Assembly: GCF_000177215.2 (NCBI RefSeq)
Contig: NZ_CM001368.1
Span: forward strand, 2,356,001 to 2,420,000
From: Solidesulfovibrio carbinoliphilus subsp. oakridgensis
GTDB taxonomy: Bacteria > Desulfobacterota > Desulfovibrionia > Desulfovibrionales > Desulfovibrionaceae
Length of the DNA stretch: 64,000 nt
Direction of reading: 5' to 3'
The notes under the pieces: model-generated
Seen by the model: only the letters and a program-made list of their open reading frames with translations
The model's database searches: none
Told to the model about the DNA's origin: nothing
Program-made: the position numbers and the translations under genes
Shown here: positions 1 through 8,588 of the stretch, piece after piece
How positions within the stretch are numbered: the stretch's first letter is position 1
Layout: the number at the start of each line of letters is the position of its first letter

Positions 1-2370
1 CCGCCGGCGGCGGGAGAATTCCGCCGCCCCGCCCTTGAACTGGAAGCTGACGTAATTCTCCTGGGGCCGGTCGCCGACGAGGGCCTCGACCGTGCAGAAA
101 TGGAACCCGAACCGCGAACTCAGGCACAGGTAGTTGCGCGAGACCATGAAGTAGTTGCGCTCGGCAAAAGACGAGTGCGAGGCCGCCTCCAGGTGCGGAT
201 TGGTCGAGGCCTGGGCGATGATCGACATGAGCCCCCGGCCGTCCACCGGCGGCGGCCCCTGCCAGGGGATGGCGACGATGCCGTCCCAGAGGGCCCCGAC
301 CGGGATGGAGCAGATCTCTTCGAGTTGCACGTACTTGCCCGGCACGTCGTGGGTGAAGCCGTCGTCGAGGTTGATAAACCACCACTTCATGGCCGTGCCC
401 TTGTACTTGAGCTGCTTGGCCGCCCGCTTGGAGAAGTGGAAGTCCTGGCCGAAGGCGAACATCTCGGTCACGGACTTCTCGTGGCAAAAGCGGGTGATGT
501 CGTGGAGCGTGCGGCAGTTTTCCGGGGCGAACTCCGGTATGTTGGGGTCGAGGAGATAAAGCGGCGTGATGCGATCCATGACCCGGCGCAGGATGGCGTG
601 CATCGGGGTCTGGCGTTCCGGGGCCGGGGCCTGCCGGGCGGCCGCCTCGGCCAGGAGCTCCTGGAGGCGGCCCGGGTAGACGGCCCGGCCGTCGGCGTCC
701 ACCGTGACCTCGGCGCCCGGGGCGAGCAGGCTGGCCGCCCCGGCCAGGCCCATGAGCGCCGGCACCCGGAACTCCCGGGCCACGTTGGCCAGATGGCCGG
801 CCGCACCGCCCTTTTCCGTGACAATGGCCGCGGCCATGTGGATGACCGAGGCGAAGCGCGGCGGCGCCTCGATGCCGACCAGGACCCCGCCCCGGGGAAA
901 CCGCAGCAGGTCGGCCTCCCGCCGGACCACGAACACCGGGCCGCTGCCCACGCCCGGGCTGGCCGTGACCCCGCCGGCGGCGAGCGGCACGCCGGAGGCC
1001 CGGCGGTCGGCGGCGGCCGCCTCGGACGCCGGCAACTGGGCCAGTTCCCGGCACTGGAGGAACTGGACCCTGCCCGAGGCGTCGATGGCCCACTCCACGT
1101 CCACCGGACCGTCGTACATGGCCTCCAGCGCCACGGCCGCCCGGCCGAGCTCCAGGGCCTGCCCGTCGCTGATGCTCGGCTCGAAGGCCCTCTCCGTCAG
1201 TGTGTCCATGCGGCACACACCCTCGCCAGGCCCGCAGACGTAGATCTCGTCCTTCGCCCGGATATGGCGCTCGACCAGGGTCGGCGGCTCGCCCCGGCGG
1301 ACCACGAACTCGTCCGTGGCCACGGACCCGTCCACCACCGATTTGGGCAGGCCGAACGCGCTGTGGATGTGCACGGCGTCGTCGCGGATATCGAGCGGAT
1401 TTCGCGAATAGATGACCCCGCCGGCCACGGCGTCCACCATGGCCATGACCCCGACGCACATGGCCACGTCCTCGTCGGGGATACCGCGGTTGAGCCGGTA
1501 GGTCATGGCCTGCGGGCTGTATTTGCTGGCCAGGATCTCCTTGTAGGACTCCAGGATGTCGTCCGGGCCAACGTTCAATTTGGAGGAAAACTGGCCGGCG
1601 AAGGTCTGGCCCTCCTCGTCCTCGCCCAGGGCCGAACTGCGAAGCGACACCGGCACCGGCCGGCCGAAATGGGCGCAAAGCTCCCGGTAGGCCCCGAGGA
1701 TGGCGGCGGCCACGTCGTCCGGCACCCGGGCATTGGTGATCTCGTGGCGGATCTGGGAACTGAGGATAAGCAGGTTGCGCTGGTCGTCGGGACCGGCCGA
1801 CTGGAGCAGGCGGTAGATCTCGTCTTTCAGGTCGTTTTCCTCGATCACCCGGCGGTAGGCCCGGGCCGTGACCGCGAATCCGGGCGGCACGGGGAGCCCG
1901 GTGCGGCGCACGATCTCGCCAAGGCCCGCCATCTTGCCGCCCACCTGGTCGGCCTGGGCCCGGCCGGCTTTTTCCAGGGGGATGACCAGCTCCGTGGCCG
2001 TCTCCCCGGGCGCGGCCTGGCTTTGCAGACTCTCGCCGATGCCCTGCTGGATATCCTTGATGCGGGGATACAGGGCCGCGTACTTGCCCGGCGCGATGGC
2101 ATTCAAGTGCTCCACGATCTTGTAGACATTGACCGAGGCGGCCGTGGAGTGGGCCTTGATAAAGGCCATGCCGAAGGCCCGGCGGCCGTGCAGCGCCTCC
2201 TCCATCTCGGACATGATCTCCAGGGCCTTCTTGTTGGCCGTCAGGAGCAGCTTGAAGTGGTGGTACCGCTTCTTGAATTCGGTCTGGATCTGCTCCTCGG
2301 TCAGGCCGTCCACTTTTTCCGGCTCCCGGCCGAAAAGCCCGGTCAGCGCGCGCTTGACTTTGTCGAACAC
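1..2370 (-). CDS. PEP-synthase-like (PPDK family) dikinase, C-terminus cut by window edge
   Basis: Reads leftward and runs off the left edge; about 790 residues are visible. The GTG start at 2370 has GGAGG four bases upstream and begins MFDKVKRALTGLF. A helical N-terminal region of about 160 residues is followed by a PPDK_N-type ATP-binding domain (RSSALGEDEEGQTFAGQ near residue 240). Next is a swivelling phosphohistidine domain (GGAAGHLANVAREF, His about 526). Known relatives relay phosphate from ATP through this histidine to pyruvate. Residues beyond about 560 (for example NYFMVSRNYLCLSSRF) do not look like the PEP-binding barrel of PpsA. I therefore infer a dikinase-like phosphotransferase with an uncertain acceptor, not PpsA itself. 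Confidence 0.8.
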   Translation of the reverse strand, partial: MFDKVKRALTGLFGREPEKVDGLTEEQIQTEFKKRYHHFKLLLTANKKALEIMSEMEEALHGRRAFGMAFIKAHSTAASVNVYKIVEHLNAIAPGKYAALYPRIKDIQQGIGESLQSQAAPGETATELVIPLEKAGRAQADQVGGKMAGLGEIVRRTGLPVPPGFAVTARAYRRVIEENDLKDEIYRLLQSAGPDDQRNLLILSSQIRHEITNARVPDDVAAAILGAYRELCAHFGRPVPVSLRSSALGEDEEGQTFAGQFSSKLNVGPDDILESYKEILASKYSPQAMTYRLNRGIPDEDVAMCVGVMAMVDAVAGGVIYSRNPLDIRDDAVHIHSAFGLPKSVVDGSVATDEFVVRRGEPPTLVERHIRAKDEIYVCGPGEGVCRMDTLTERAFEPSISDGQALELGRAAVALEAMYDGPVDVEWAIDASGRVQFLQCRELAQLPASEAAAADRRASGVPLAAGGVTASPGVGSGPVFVVRREADLLRFPRGGVLVGIEAPPRFASVIHMAAAIVTEKGGAAGHLANVAREFRVPALMGLAGAASLLAPGAEVTVDADGRAVYPGRLQELLAEAAARQAPAPERQTPMHAILRRVMDRITPLYLLDPNIPEFAPENCRTLHDITRFCHEKSVTEMFAFGQDFHFSKRAAKQLKYKGTAMKWWFINLDDGFTHDVPGKYVQLEEICSIPVGALWDGIVAIPWQGPPPVDGRGLMSIIAQASTNPHLEAASHSSFAERNYFMVSRNYLCLSSRFGFHFCTVEALVGDRPQENYVSFQFKGGAAEFSRRRR

Positions 2371-2426
2371 GTTGCCTCCGCGTCGCCGGTCGGCCGGCAG
2401 GGTTTCGCCTGGCAGTTTCCTTTGGT

Positions 2427-2445
2427 TTGTACCGATTCGATACAA
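2427..2445. promoter_or_regulatory. Imperfect palindrome upstream of the dikinase gene
   Basis: TTGTA and TACAA arms flank a nine-base centre 57 bases before the GTG start of the leftward dikinase gene. It could be an operator. No regulator can be assigned from sequence alone. Confidence 0.35.
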
Positions 2446-2498
2446 GGAAGGCAACGCGGGCGGGCGGCGGCCCGGATCGGCCGCACACTGTTCTTTAC

Positions 2499-2523
2499 AG
2501 CTTACTGTAATTTACAGTAAGCT
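2499..2523. promoter_or_regulatory. Perfect 25-base palindrome, probable PadR operator
   Basis: Two 12-base arms, AGCTTACTGTAA and its exact complement, flank a single T. The site is AT-rich in a GC-rich region and lies 25 bases before the PadR start codon, between the divergent dikinase and padR-chrA units. Autoregulation by the adjacent PadR protein is the simplest inference. Confidence 0.75.
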
Positions 2524-2548
2524 GCGAGAAACAGCTCGGGAGGAGCCC

Positions 2549-2905
2549 ATGCCGCCGGAAAAGATCAAAGGATACCGCCATCTGCCCGCCTTTCTCCTGC
2601 TCGCCCTGGCCCACGGTCCCGGACACGGGGCCGCCGTCCACGCCCGGATGCAGGCCCTGCTGCCGCTTCGGGGCGTGGATTCGGGCGCGGTCTATCGGAC
2701 GCTCGGCAGCCTGGAGGCCGACGGCCAGATCGTCGGGGAGTGGGACACGGCCGGCCCCGGCCCGGCCCGAAAGACCTACCGGCTGACCCCGGCCGGCTGG
2801 GACCGGCTCGATTTCTGGCGCGAGGACATCGCATACCGGGTCCGGCTCCTGGACATCTTTCTGGAAACCGCCCGCACCGTCCAGGCCGGCCGGCCGAAGG
2901 AGTAG
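2549..2905 (+). CDS. PadR-family transcriptional regulator
   Basis: A 118-residue protein made only of the PadR winged-helix domain. Features are HGPGHGAAVHARM at the recognition region, GAVYRTLGSLEADGQI typical of the PadR wing, and a short C-terminal helix for dimerisation. The ATG at 2549 follows GGGAGGAG at good spacing; a longer in-frame upstream extension has no supporting ribosome site. It ends two bases before the chromate transporter gene, so the two are very probably one operon. The perfect palindrome just upstream is the likely target. PadR proteins usually repress and respond to small ligands; the ligand here is unknown. Confidence 0.88.
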   Translation: MPPEKIKGYRHLPAFLLLALAHGPGHGAAVHARMQALLPLRGVDSGAVYRTLGSLEADGQIVGEWDTAGPGPARKTYRLTPAGWDRLDFWREDIAYRVRLLDIFLETARTVQAGRPKE

Positions 2906-2907
2906 CC

Positions 2908-4068
2908 ATGGAGCAAGACACCCCAAGCCTCGGCGCCCTCTTCGGCGTCTTTTTCCGCCTCGGCGTCACCGGCTTCGGCGGGCCGGCCATGATCGCGGTC
3001 ATCCGCGACCTGTCCGTCAACCGCCACCGCTGGGTGAGCGAGGAAGGCTTCCGCGACGGGCTGGTCCTGGCCCAGTCCATCCCCGGGGCCACGGCCATGC
3101 AGGTGGCGGCCTACATCGGCCTCGTCCGCCGGGGCGTGGCCGGAGCCCTGGCCGCCTACCTGGGCCTTGGCCTGCCGGCCTTTTTCCTGATGCTCGGCCT
3201 GTCCGCCTTCTACGCCAGGACCCAGTCCATCGCCTGGATGGTGTCGCTCATGCACGGCCTGTCCGTGGCCGTGGTGGCCCTCATCGGCTTCGCCGCCTGG
3301 ACCTTTGCCCGGGTGTCCTGCCGGGAGGTCCGGGGGGCGGCCGTGGCCGGGGCCTCGGCCGTGGCCCTCGGCCTTGGCGTCAATCCGTTCCTGGTCATTG
3401 TGGGCGCGGCCGCGGCCGGCATGGCCCTGTACCGCGACCGCCAACCGGACGCCGCGCCCGTGCCGCCCGGCAACGCGCTTCGCCGGGGACTGGCCCAGTC
3501 CCTGCCGCTTTTCACCGCCCTGTGCCTGGTCATGGCCGCCACCTGGCTCTACAATCCGGGCCTCTTCGATCTGGCCCGGCTCATGCTCGGCATCAACTGC
3601 GTGTCGTTTTCCGGGGGATTCGCCGCCCTGCCGCTCATGTACCACCAGATCGTGGACGTGGCCGGCCAGATGCCGGGGCGGATGTTCATGGACGGCATCG
3701 CCCTCGGGCAGATCACCCCCGGGCCCATCAGCATCACGTCCACCTTTCTCGGCTACATGCTTTTCGGCCCGGTCGGCGCGGTGGTGGCCACCATCGCCAT
3801 GTTCGCGCCGTCGTTTCTCATTCTCCTGACCGTGGCCCCGTCGTTTGCCGCCCTCAAGGGCTCCAGGCGTTTTTTCCGGGCCTCCCTCGGCATCGCGGCC
3901 AGCTTCGTCGGCCTTCTCGCCTATGTGACCTGGAAATTCTCCCTGGAAGCGACCTGGGGACCGGCCGCCGTGGCCCTTTTGGCCGTGTCCCTTCTGGCGC
4001 TGTGGCGGCGCATCGACATCCTCTACGTGGTCGGGTTCGCGGCCCTCTATTCGCTGCTGTTGCTCTGA
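2908..4068 (+). CDS. chrA: Chromate transporter (CHR family), two-domain form
   Basis: A 386-residue integral membrane protein with the duplicated CHR architecture. The N-terminal half carries FRLGVTGFGGPAM and QSIPGATAMQVAAYIG. The C-terminal half carries the matching SFSGGFAALPLMYHQ and LGQITPGPISITSTFLGY. Family members export chromate by a proton-linked mechanism, although sulfate-related anions are also discussed as substrates, which matters in a sulfate reducer. The gene starts two bases after padR. Its last 22 bases overlap the convergent GGDEF gene. Substrate specificity is inferred from family only. Confidence 0.88.
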   Translation: MEQDTPSLGALFGVFFRLGVTGFGGPAMIAVIRDLSVNRHRWVSEEGFRDGLVLAQSIPGATAMQVAAYIGLVRRGVAGALAAYLGLGLPAFFLMLGLSAFYARTQSIAWMVSLMHGLSVAVVALIGFAAWTFARVSCREVRGAAVAGASAVALGLGVNPFLVIVGAAAAGMALYRDRQPDAAPVPPGNALRRGLAQSLPLFTALCLVMAATWLYNPGLFDLARLMLGINCVSFSGGFAALPLMYHQIVDVAGQMPGRMFMDGIALGQITPGPISITSTFLGYMLFGPVGAVVATIAMFAPSFLILLTVAPSFAALKGSRRFFRASLGIAASFVGLLAYVTWKFSLEATWGPAAVALLAVSLLALWRRIDILYVVGFAALYSLLLL

Positions 4069-5093
4069 AAGGCCGCCGGCGCCGCTCCGGTCCGCCGCCA
4101 GCCGTCGCCGCCGCCGGCCTTCTTGGCGGCGTACATGGCCGCGTCGGCCAGGCGCAAGAGAAGGCCGCCCCGGCCGGCGTCCTCCGGGAAAAGGGCCAGG
4201 CCCACGCTGGCCCCGAGCTGGCAGATGTGGCCGAGGACCGTGAACGGCTCGCGCATGGCCGCGACCATCTTCCCGGCAATGGCCTCGGCATTGGCCGGGT
4301 CGCCGACGCCCGGCGTCAGGGCCACGAACTCGTCGCCCCCGATCCGGGCCACGGTGTCGCTGCGGCGCACGCAGGCCACGAGCCGGCGGGCCGCCTCGGC
4401 CAGCACCTTGTCCCCCGCCTCGTGGCCGTAGTCGTCGTTGACACCCTTGAACCGGTCGAGGTCGATGAAATAGACCGCCACCCGCTCCCCCTGGCGCTCG
4501 GCCAGGGACAGGGTCTGGCGCAGCCGGTCCATGTAGAGTGCCCGGTTCGGGAGCCCCGTCAGGCCGTCGTGGAGCGACATGCGGGTGATGAGCTCCTCGG
4601 CCCGCCGACGCTCGGTGATGTCGTTTATGATGCCGTCGTAGGCGACAAGGGCCCCGGAGGCGTCGCGGTGGACGACCGGGGTGTTGCGCACGTAGCGGAT
4701 GGAGCCGTCCTTGTGGATGATCCGGTGTTCGAAGGGCGCGGCCTCGCCGCACAGGACCTTTTCGGCATGGGCCAGCACGGCCCCGCGGTCCTCGTCCGGC
4801 ACCATGGTCAGCCACAGCAGGGGGTTTTCCGCGTATTCCCCGGCCGTGTAGCCGGTCACGGCCACGCAGTTCGGGCCGTGGCTGGTGGCCACCGGCACGC
4901 CGTCCCGCACCGTCACCGTGTAGACGTAGTCCGTGACCGATTCCAGCAGCCGGCGGTAGCGTTCCTCGCTCTGGCGCAAGGCCTGCTCGGTCTCCAGGCA
5001 CTCCCGGTGCTGCTCCTCGAGCTCGGCCACGCGACGGCTCAAAACCGCCAATTCGGCGGCAAGCTTCTTCCGGCTGCGGGAGTCGGCGTCCAT
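4047..5093 (-). CDS. PAS-GGDEF diguanylate cyclase
   Basis: A 348-residue soluble signalling protein. A short N-terminal coiled coil (AELAVLSRRVAELEEQHREC) leads into a PAS domain ending in the PAC segment (YDGIINDITERRRAEE). A GGDEF domain follows with an intact active motif RIGGDEF. An RRSD inhibitory I-site lies five residues before it, so it should make cyclic di-GMP and be product-inhibited. The ATG at 5093 follows GAGAGG at eight bases; an in-frame GTG at 5102 is too close to that site. There is no membrane segment, so the PAS domain probably senses an internal signal. Confidence 0.9.
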   Translation of the reverse strand: MDADSRSRKKLAAELAVLSRRVAELEEQHRECLETEQALRQSEERYRRLLESVTDYVYTVTVRDGVPVATSHGPNCVAVTGYTAGEYAENPLLWLTMVPDEDRGAVLAHAEKVLCGEAAPFEHRIIHKDGSIRYVRNTPVVHRDASGALVAYDGIINDITERRRAEELITRMSLHDGLTGLPNRALYMDRLRQTLSLAERQGERVAVYFIDLDRFKGVNDDYGHEAGDKVLAEAARRLVACVRRSDTVARIGGDEFVALTPGVGDPANAEAIAGKMVAAMREPFTVLGHICQLGASVGLALFPEDAGRGGLLLRLADAAMYAAKKAGGGDGWRRTGAAPAAFQSNSSE

Positions 5094-5216
5094 GGAGTCC
5101 ACCTCTCGCCGCCACCGTAGCCCAAAGGAAGGCGCTTGTCATGACTTCCCCCGCTTGCCAAGGCAAAATCCAAAGGGTACCAGTGGGCTGGACGCACAGA
5201 CGCCCCGGAGCGAACC

Positions 5217-5978
5217 ATGACGGTCGGAACCGAATACGCCGACGACCTCAAGCACGAACTGATGACGGAAATGGCGGACAATTTCTTCTCCCGCCGCCGC
5301 CGCCTCGACGAACGCCTGGAAGCCTACGCCGGGCTGCGGGAAAAAGTGGAACGCCAGGGCCGCCTCGCCCTGGCCCGGTGGCGCGCCTTCCGGGAGCTGC
5401 TCCTCGGCGGCGCCGAGGCCGATCGGTTCCTCGCCCGCCTCGGCTTCGATCCCGCCAGCCTGGCCGCCTTCCCGACCACCGCCTTCCAGCCGCGCCACCG
5501 CCGGCCCCTGGCCCTGACCGCCGCCGGCCGCTACCGCAAAGCCGTGGCCGCAGCCTACGAAACCCTGCGCCAGGAACTCGAAAACTACAACGAGGGCACC
5601 TTCGTCCCCGATCCCCGCGACCCCCGGCGCATGGCCCGGGTGCCCGGCTTCGACCACCTCCGGGAAACCGGCCGCGAACTCAACGACGAAATCGCCGCCG
5701 TCAACTCCTGCCAGTGCCCCTCGGACATGCTCCAGTTCGCCAAATCCCTCGACCCCGTGCGCCAACAGCAGGAACGCGCCTGCGGCGGCATCGGCGATGC
5801 CTGCCGCCTCGACGAGGCCCTGGCCTACCACCCCCTCGACCTCGACCACCCCGGCGTGCCCGTCCTCCCCACCCCCCCGCCCCTCGACACCATCGAGGAC
5901 GAGCTGGAAGGACTGGCCGACCGGCTCTACGCCGCCGACCCGGCACGAGCCAAGGCCGCATTGGCCGCCGGGAAGTAA
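5217..5978 (+). CDS. Conserved-looking protein of unknown function
   Basis: A 253-residue soluble protein I do not recognise. It starts at ATG 5217 with CGGAG upstream. The N-terminal third is helical and rich in Arg/Glu (RRRRLDERLEAYAGLREKVE). The middle contains SCQCPSDMLQFAKSLDP and ACGGIGDACRLDE, with four cysteines that could bind metal or form disulfides. A proline-rich stretch (VPVLPTPPPLDT) precedes a short acidic helix. There is no signal peptide or membrane segment. It stands alone between the cyclase gene and a repeat. Codon use matches its neighbours, so it is very likely expressed. Confidence 0.7.
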   Translation: MTVGTEYADDLKHELMTEMADNFFSRRRRLDERLEAYAGLREKVERQGRLALARWRAFRELLLGGAEADRFLARLGFDPASLAAFPTTAFQPRHRRPLALTAAGRYRKAVAAAYETLRQELENYNEGTFVPDPRDPRRMARVPGFDHLRETGRELNDEIAAVNSCQCPSDMLQFAKSLDPVRQQQERACGGIGDACRLDEALAYHPLDLDHPGVPVLPTPPPLDTIEDELEGLADRLYAADPARAKAALAAGK

Positions 5979-5987
5979 GGCGGACAT

Positions 5988-6042
5988 GAAGATGCCTCCG
6001 GCGGCCGGGGGGGATCATCCCCCCCGGCCCCCCCGAACGGGG
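5988..6042 (+). repeat. GCCTCCGGCGG palindromic intergenic repeat, copy 1
   Basis: Begins GATGCCTCCGGCGGCCGG and continues as a G7-GATCAT-C7 hairpin followed by CCGG and a C-run. It lies ten bases after the preceding stop codon, so it may act as a transcription terminator. Confidence 0.8.
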
Positions 6043-6057
6043 CGTGCGGAAACGGGT

Positions 6058-6328
6058 AATCCTTGAAGGGACGCAGGTGGGCGGAGCTTTTCTTTAAACG
6101 TCTGGAACGTAAAATTCCATCAGACTCGCCCCGTCCCCGGGGCGACGGGCCTGGGTGGCCGGAATCGGGTTGGCGTGCTGGCCGGCTTTGCGGCCAGTGT
6201 CGCCAACCCGATTCCGGCCACCCGTCACACCCCCGACCACGACCACCCCGCCACCCGCTTCCCCAACCCCCGCCCACCCGTTCGGGGGGTCCGGGGGGCG
6301 TGACGCCCCCCGGCCGCCGGAGGCATGC
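6058..6328 (+). repeat. Composite structured repeat, copy 1 (contains 71-nt hairpin)
   Basis: About 270 bases that recur at 17925-18242 and, in shortened form, at 22023-22232. The order is a conserved leader (AATCCTTGAAG), a CGCCCCG/CGGGGCG hairpin, and a 71-nt hairpin at 6153-6223 with 23-bp outer and 7-bp inner stems. A C-rich stretch then leads to an inverted GCCTCCGGCGG repeat. It sits between convergent genes. No open frame with gene-like features is present. The whole 376-base gap 5979-6354 consists of this and the preceding repeat. Confidence 0.85.
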
Positions 6329-6354
6329 CTTTCGCTTCCTCCGCCTTCCCGCTC

Positions 6355-7368
6355 CTACTCGACGGCCACCAGGAACGAGCGCCAGCAGCCGGCGCAGCCC
6401 GGGGGCGGGGTGTCGGTGTCGTGCTGGTAGCGGAACTCGCGGTAACCGGGGTCGTTCCAGACGGCGGACAAGGGGGTGGCGTGCAGGTTGCCGCGAATGT
6501 CGCGGGGGAAGGGGACATCCCGGCCGTGGAAGCGGTAGCTGGCCGGGGGCGGGATGGGCACGTTTCGGAGAGCGCAGGGGCTGACCGCGCCATCGGCCGC
6601 GAGAAAGAGGCTTGCGCCCGGCGTGTCCGGGCAGTGGAAGCGCGAGACGCCGCCGTGAACCAGCCGGCAGTCCAGGGCGATGCCGTAGGTGGCGGCCTCG
6701 GCCCTGACGCGGCGCAGATGGTCGGCCAGCCGGTCGTAGGCGTCCTGGTCGTCTGGCACCAGGGTGTCGGCTTCGGTTTCCGGCCGGGTGGCGTAGGAGA
6801 GCGGACGCAGCGAGGCGGCGCGCACGCCGATGCGGTCGAGGAATTCCGGCAGCCGGTCCAGTTCGGCGGCAAGGCCGGAGCGGGTCAGGGTATAGCGGAC
6901 CGCGATTTCGGGACGTCCGGTCTGGTGCACGGCGCAGACGGTGCGCAGCCGGTCCATGGCGGCCAGGGCGGCAAAAAGGCTTGCCCCGCGCCGGCGGAAA
7001 TTGGTTTCCTCGGACAGGCCGGCCAGGGGGAAGACGACCCGGTCGATGCCGTCCCGGACGAGGGCGCCCGCCTGCTCGTCCCCCAGGCGCGCCCCGTCGG
7101 TGACCACAACCACCCGGGCTCCGGTCTTGGCGGCCAGGGCCAGCATGGGCAGGATGTCCGGGTTGGCCAGCGGGTCCCCCCAGCCGTGGAAGCGGATTTC
7201 GGCCACGTGCCGGACGGCGGCCAGGACCTGCTGCCACAGCGGCAGCGGCAGGTCGTGGTCCAGCCAGTGCTTCCGGTGGCCGGCCCGGATGGTGTAGCCG
7301 GTTTCGGCCCGGCTGCGCGAGGAGGCCTCGACGTGCAGGAGGTCGAGGACGAGCGGCGCGTGGATCAT
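6355..7368 (-). CDS. Radical-SAM-fold protein lacking the cluster cysteines, SPASM-like C-terminus
   Basis: A 337-residue protein with the radical SAM barrel layout: IRFHGWGDPLANPD matches the usual GGEP strand and VVVTDGARL the next strand. The expected CxxxCxxC after TSR is replaced exactly by Ser19-RAE-Thr23-GY-Thr26, so the catalytic 4Fe-4S cluster cannot form in the usual way. The C-terminal twitch/SPASM-like region keeps cysteines at 246, 265, 325 and 328 (FHCPDTPG, DGAVSPCALRN, GCAGCW). The start overlaps the MEMO gene stop by ATGA, so translation is coupled. I infer a pseudo-radical-SAM partner of the MEMO protein, possibly binding rather than catalytic. Confidence 0.78.
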   Translation of the reverse strand: MIHAPLVLDLLHVEASSRSRAETGYTIRAGHRKHWLDHDLPLPLWQQVLAAVRHVAEIRFHGWGDPLANPDILPMLALAAKTGARVVVVTDGARLGDEQAGALVRDGIDRVVFPLAGLSEETNFRRRGASLFAALAAMDRLRTVCAVHQTGRPEIAVRYTLTRSGLAAELDRLPEFLDRIGVRAASLRPLSYATRPETEADTLVPDDQDAYDRLADHLRRVRAEAATYGIALDCRLVHGGVSRFHCPDTPGASLFLAADGAVSPCALRNVPIPPPASYRFHGRDVPFPRDIRGNLHATPLSAVWNDPGYREFRYQHDTDTPPPGCAGCWRSFLVAVE

Positions 7369-8588
7369 CGGGGCGAAAAGACGGCTCCGGCGAAGCTGAC
7401 CGCCGAGCGTGTCTCGGCCTCGCGCATGACATCGTGGGCCAGGAGCGCCATGGTCGCGGGAGGCAGGATCTCGGCCAGGGTGGCCAGGGCGGTGAAGCCG
7501 CAGACGTTGTAGACGTCCTTGACCCGGGCGGACTCTTCCCAGATGGCGTCGGCGTCGCCCCGGGCCAGGGCGTCGAGCAGGGCCGTGTCGTGGGCCAGGG
7601 CCGCTTCTTCCAGCGCCTCGGCCGGCTCGGCGTGGCCGAACTTGGGGCCGATGTGAAAGAGGTCCACGCCGGCGACCACCAGCGTGTCAGGATCGGCGGC
7701 CATCTCGCGCAGGGCGGAGAGGAACGGGCCGGCCGCCTCGCGAAAGGCCTGGCGGGAGTGCCTGGGCAGGGCGCCGAGCGGCGAACCGCACAGGATCGGC
7801 ACCAGGGTGAAGGGCGCGTCGCCAAGGACGTGGCGCAAAAAGACGGCCTGGAATTCCACCGAATGCTCGGACCGGTGGGGCAGGTCGGCCGGGTCCACGG
7901 TGGCCTGGCCGGCCCGGCGCAGGGCGGCCACGGCCGGGCCGTCGGCCGGGACCTCGCCCAAGGGCGTGGCAAAGACCTTGTCCGTCAGGCAGTAGAGGCC
8001 CTTTATGACCTGGTGGCCGACGCCGAGGACCACCACCCGTTTGGGGGGCGTGCGGCCGTCTAGGGCGGCGCGCAGGGCCCCGTAGGCCGCGCCGTACCCG
8101 GCCTTGCCGGCCTCGGGGTCGATGTGCGGGGCGATGACGGCCACGACCGGCCCGGCGGCCGGACGGGCCGAAGCGGCCTCCAGCATGGCGTCGAGGTAGG
8201 GGACGAGGAGCGCCGGGGCGTCGGGATAGGCCTGGCCGGCGAACACGGCCGGGCGCACGGGCCTGGCGGCGAAATCGGCCGCGGCCTCGGCTTTCCGGGA
8301 CTGGTAGCACGGGGTGTCGAGGAGGCCGGCGGCGTCGAGTTCGGACAGGACCGACAGGATGTCGTCGCGGCTGACCCGGCGGCCTTCCTGCAGGGCCGTT
8401 ATCTCCTTTTCCAGGTCGGCCAGGGAATGCCGGCCGTCCATGAGGGCCAGGACCGGCAGGAGCCCGGCCGGAATGCCCGTGCCGTAGGGCACCAGTTCCA
8501 GTCGGTCGCGGACGAGGACCATGTTGCGGCCCTCGTGGTCAAAGGGAATGAATTCGAGGTCGTGTCTGGCGCGGGGGTATTCCATCAA
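7365..8588 (-). CDS. PqqD-like domain fused to MEMO-family protein (AmmeMemoRadiSam B type)
   Basis: A 407-residue protein. Residues 1-105 resemble a PqqD-like peptide-binding (RRE) winged fold (LVLALMDGRHSLADLEKEI then ILSVLSELDAAGLL). Residues about 110-407 are a MEMO domain with likely metal or active-site residues H155 (APHIDPEAGK), H192 (GVGHQ), EHSVEFQ 241-247, H312 (VDLFHIG) and C363 (VCGF). MEMO proteins are related to extradiol dioxygenases and are often encoded with AMMECR1 and a radical SAM protein; AMMECR1 is not visible here. The gene is the first of a two-gene unit with the cysteine-less radical SAM protein. Its substrate is unknown. Confidence 0.82.
   Translation of the reverse strand: MMEYPRARHDLEFIPFDHEGRNMVLVRDRLELVPYGTGIPAGLLPVLALMDGRHSLADLEKEITALQEGRRVSRDDILSVLSELDAAGLLDTPCYQSRKAEAAADFAARPVRPAVFAGQAYPDAPALLVPYLDAMLEAASARPAAGPVVAVIAPHIDPEAGKAGYGAAYGALRAALDGRTPPKRVVVLGVGHQVIKGLYCLTDKVFATPLGEVPADGPAVAALRRAGQATVDPADLPHRSEHSVEFQAVFLRHVLGDAPFTLVPILCGSPLGALPRHSRQAFREAAGPFLSALREMAADPDTLVVAGVDLFHIGPKFGHAEPAEALEEAALAHDTALLDALARGDADAIWEESARVKDVYNVCGFTALATLAEILPPATMALLAHDVMREAETRSAVSFAGAVFSPR

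Noticed and set aside
100-2520. Long rightward open frame of 806 codons
   Set aside because: It is the antisense shadow of the leftward dikinase gene, whose domains and start are clear; the rightward frame has no recognisable domain.
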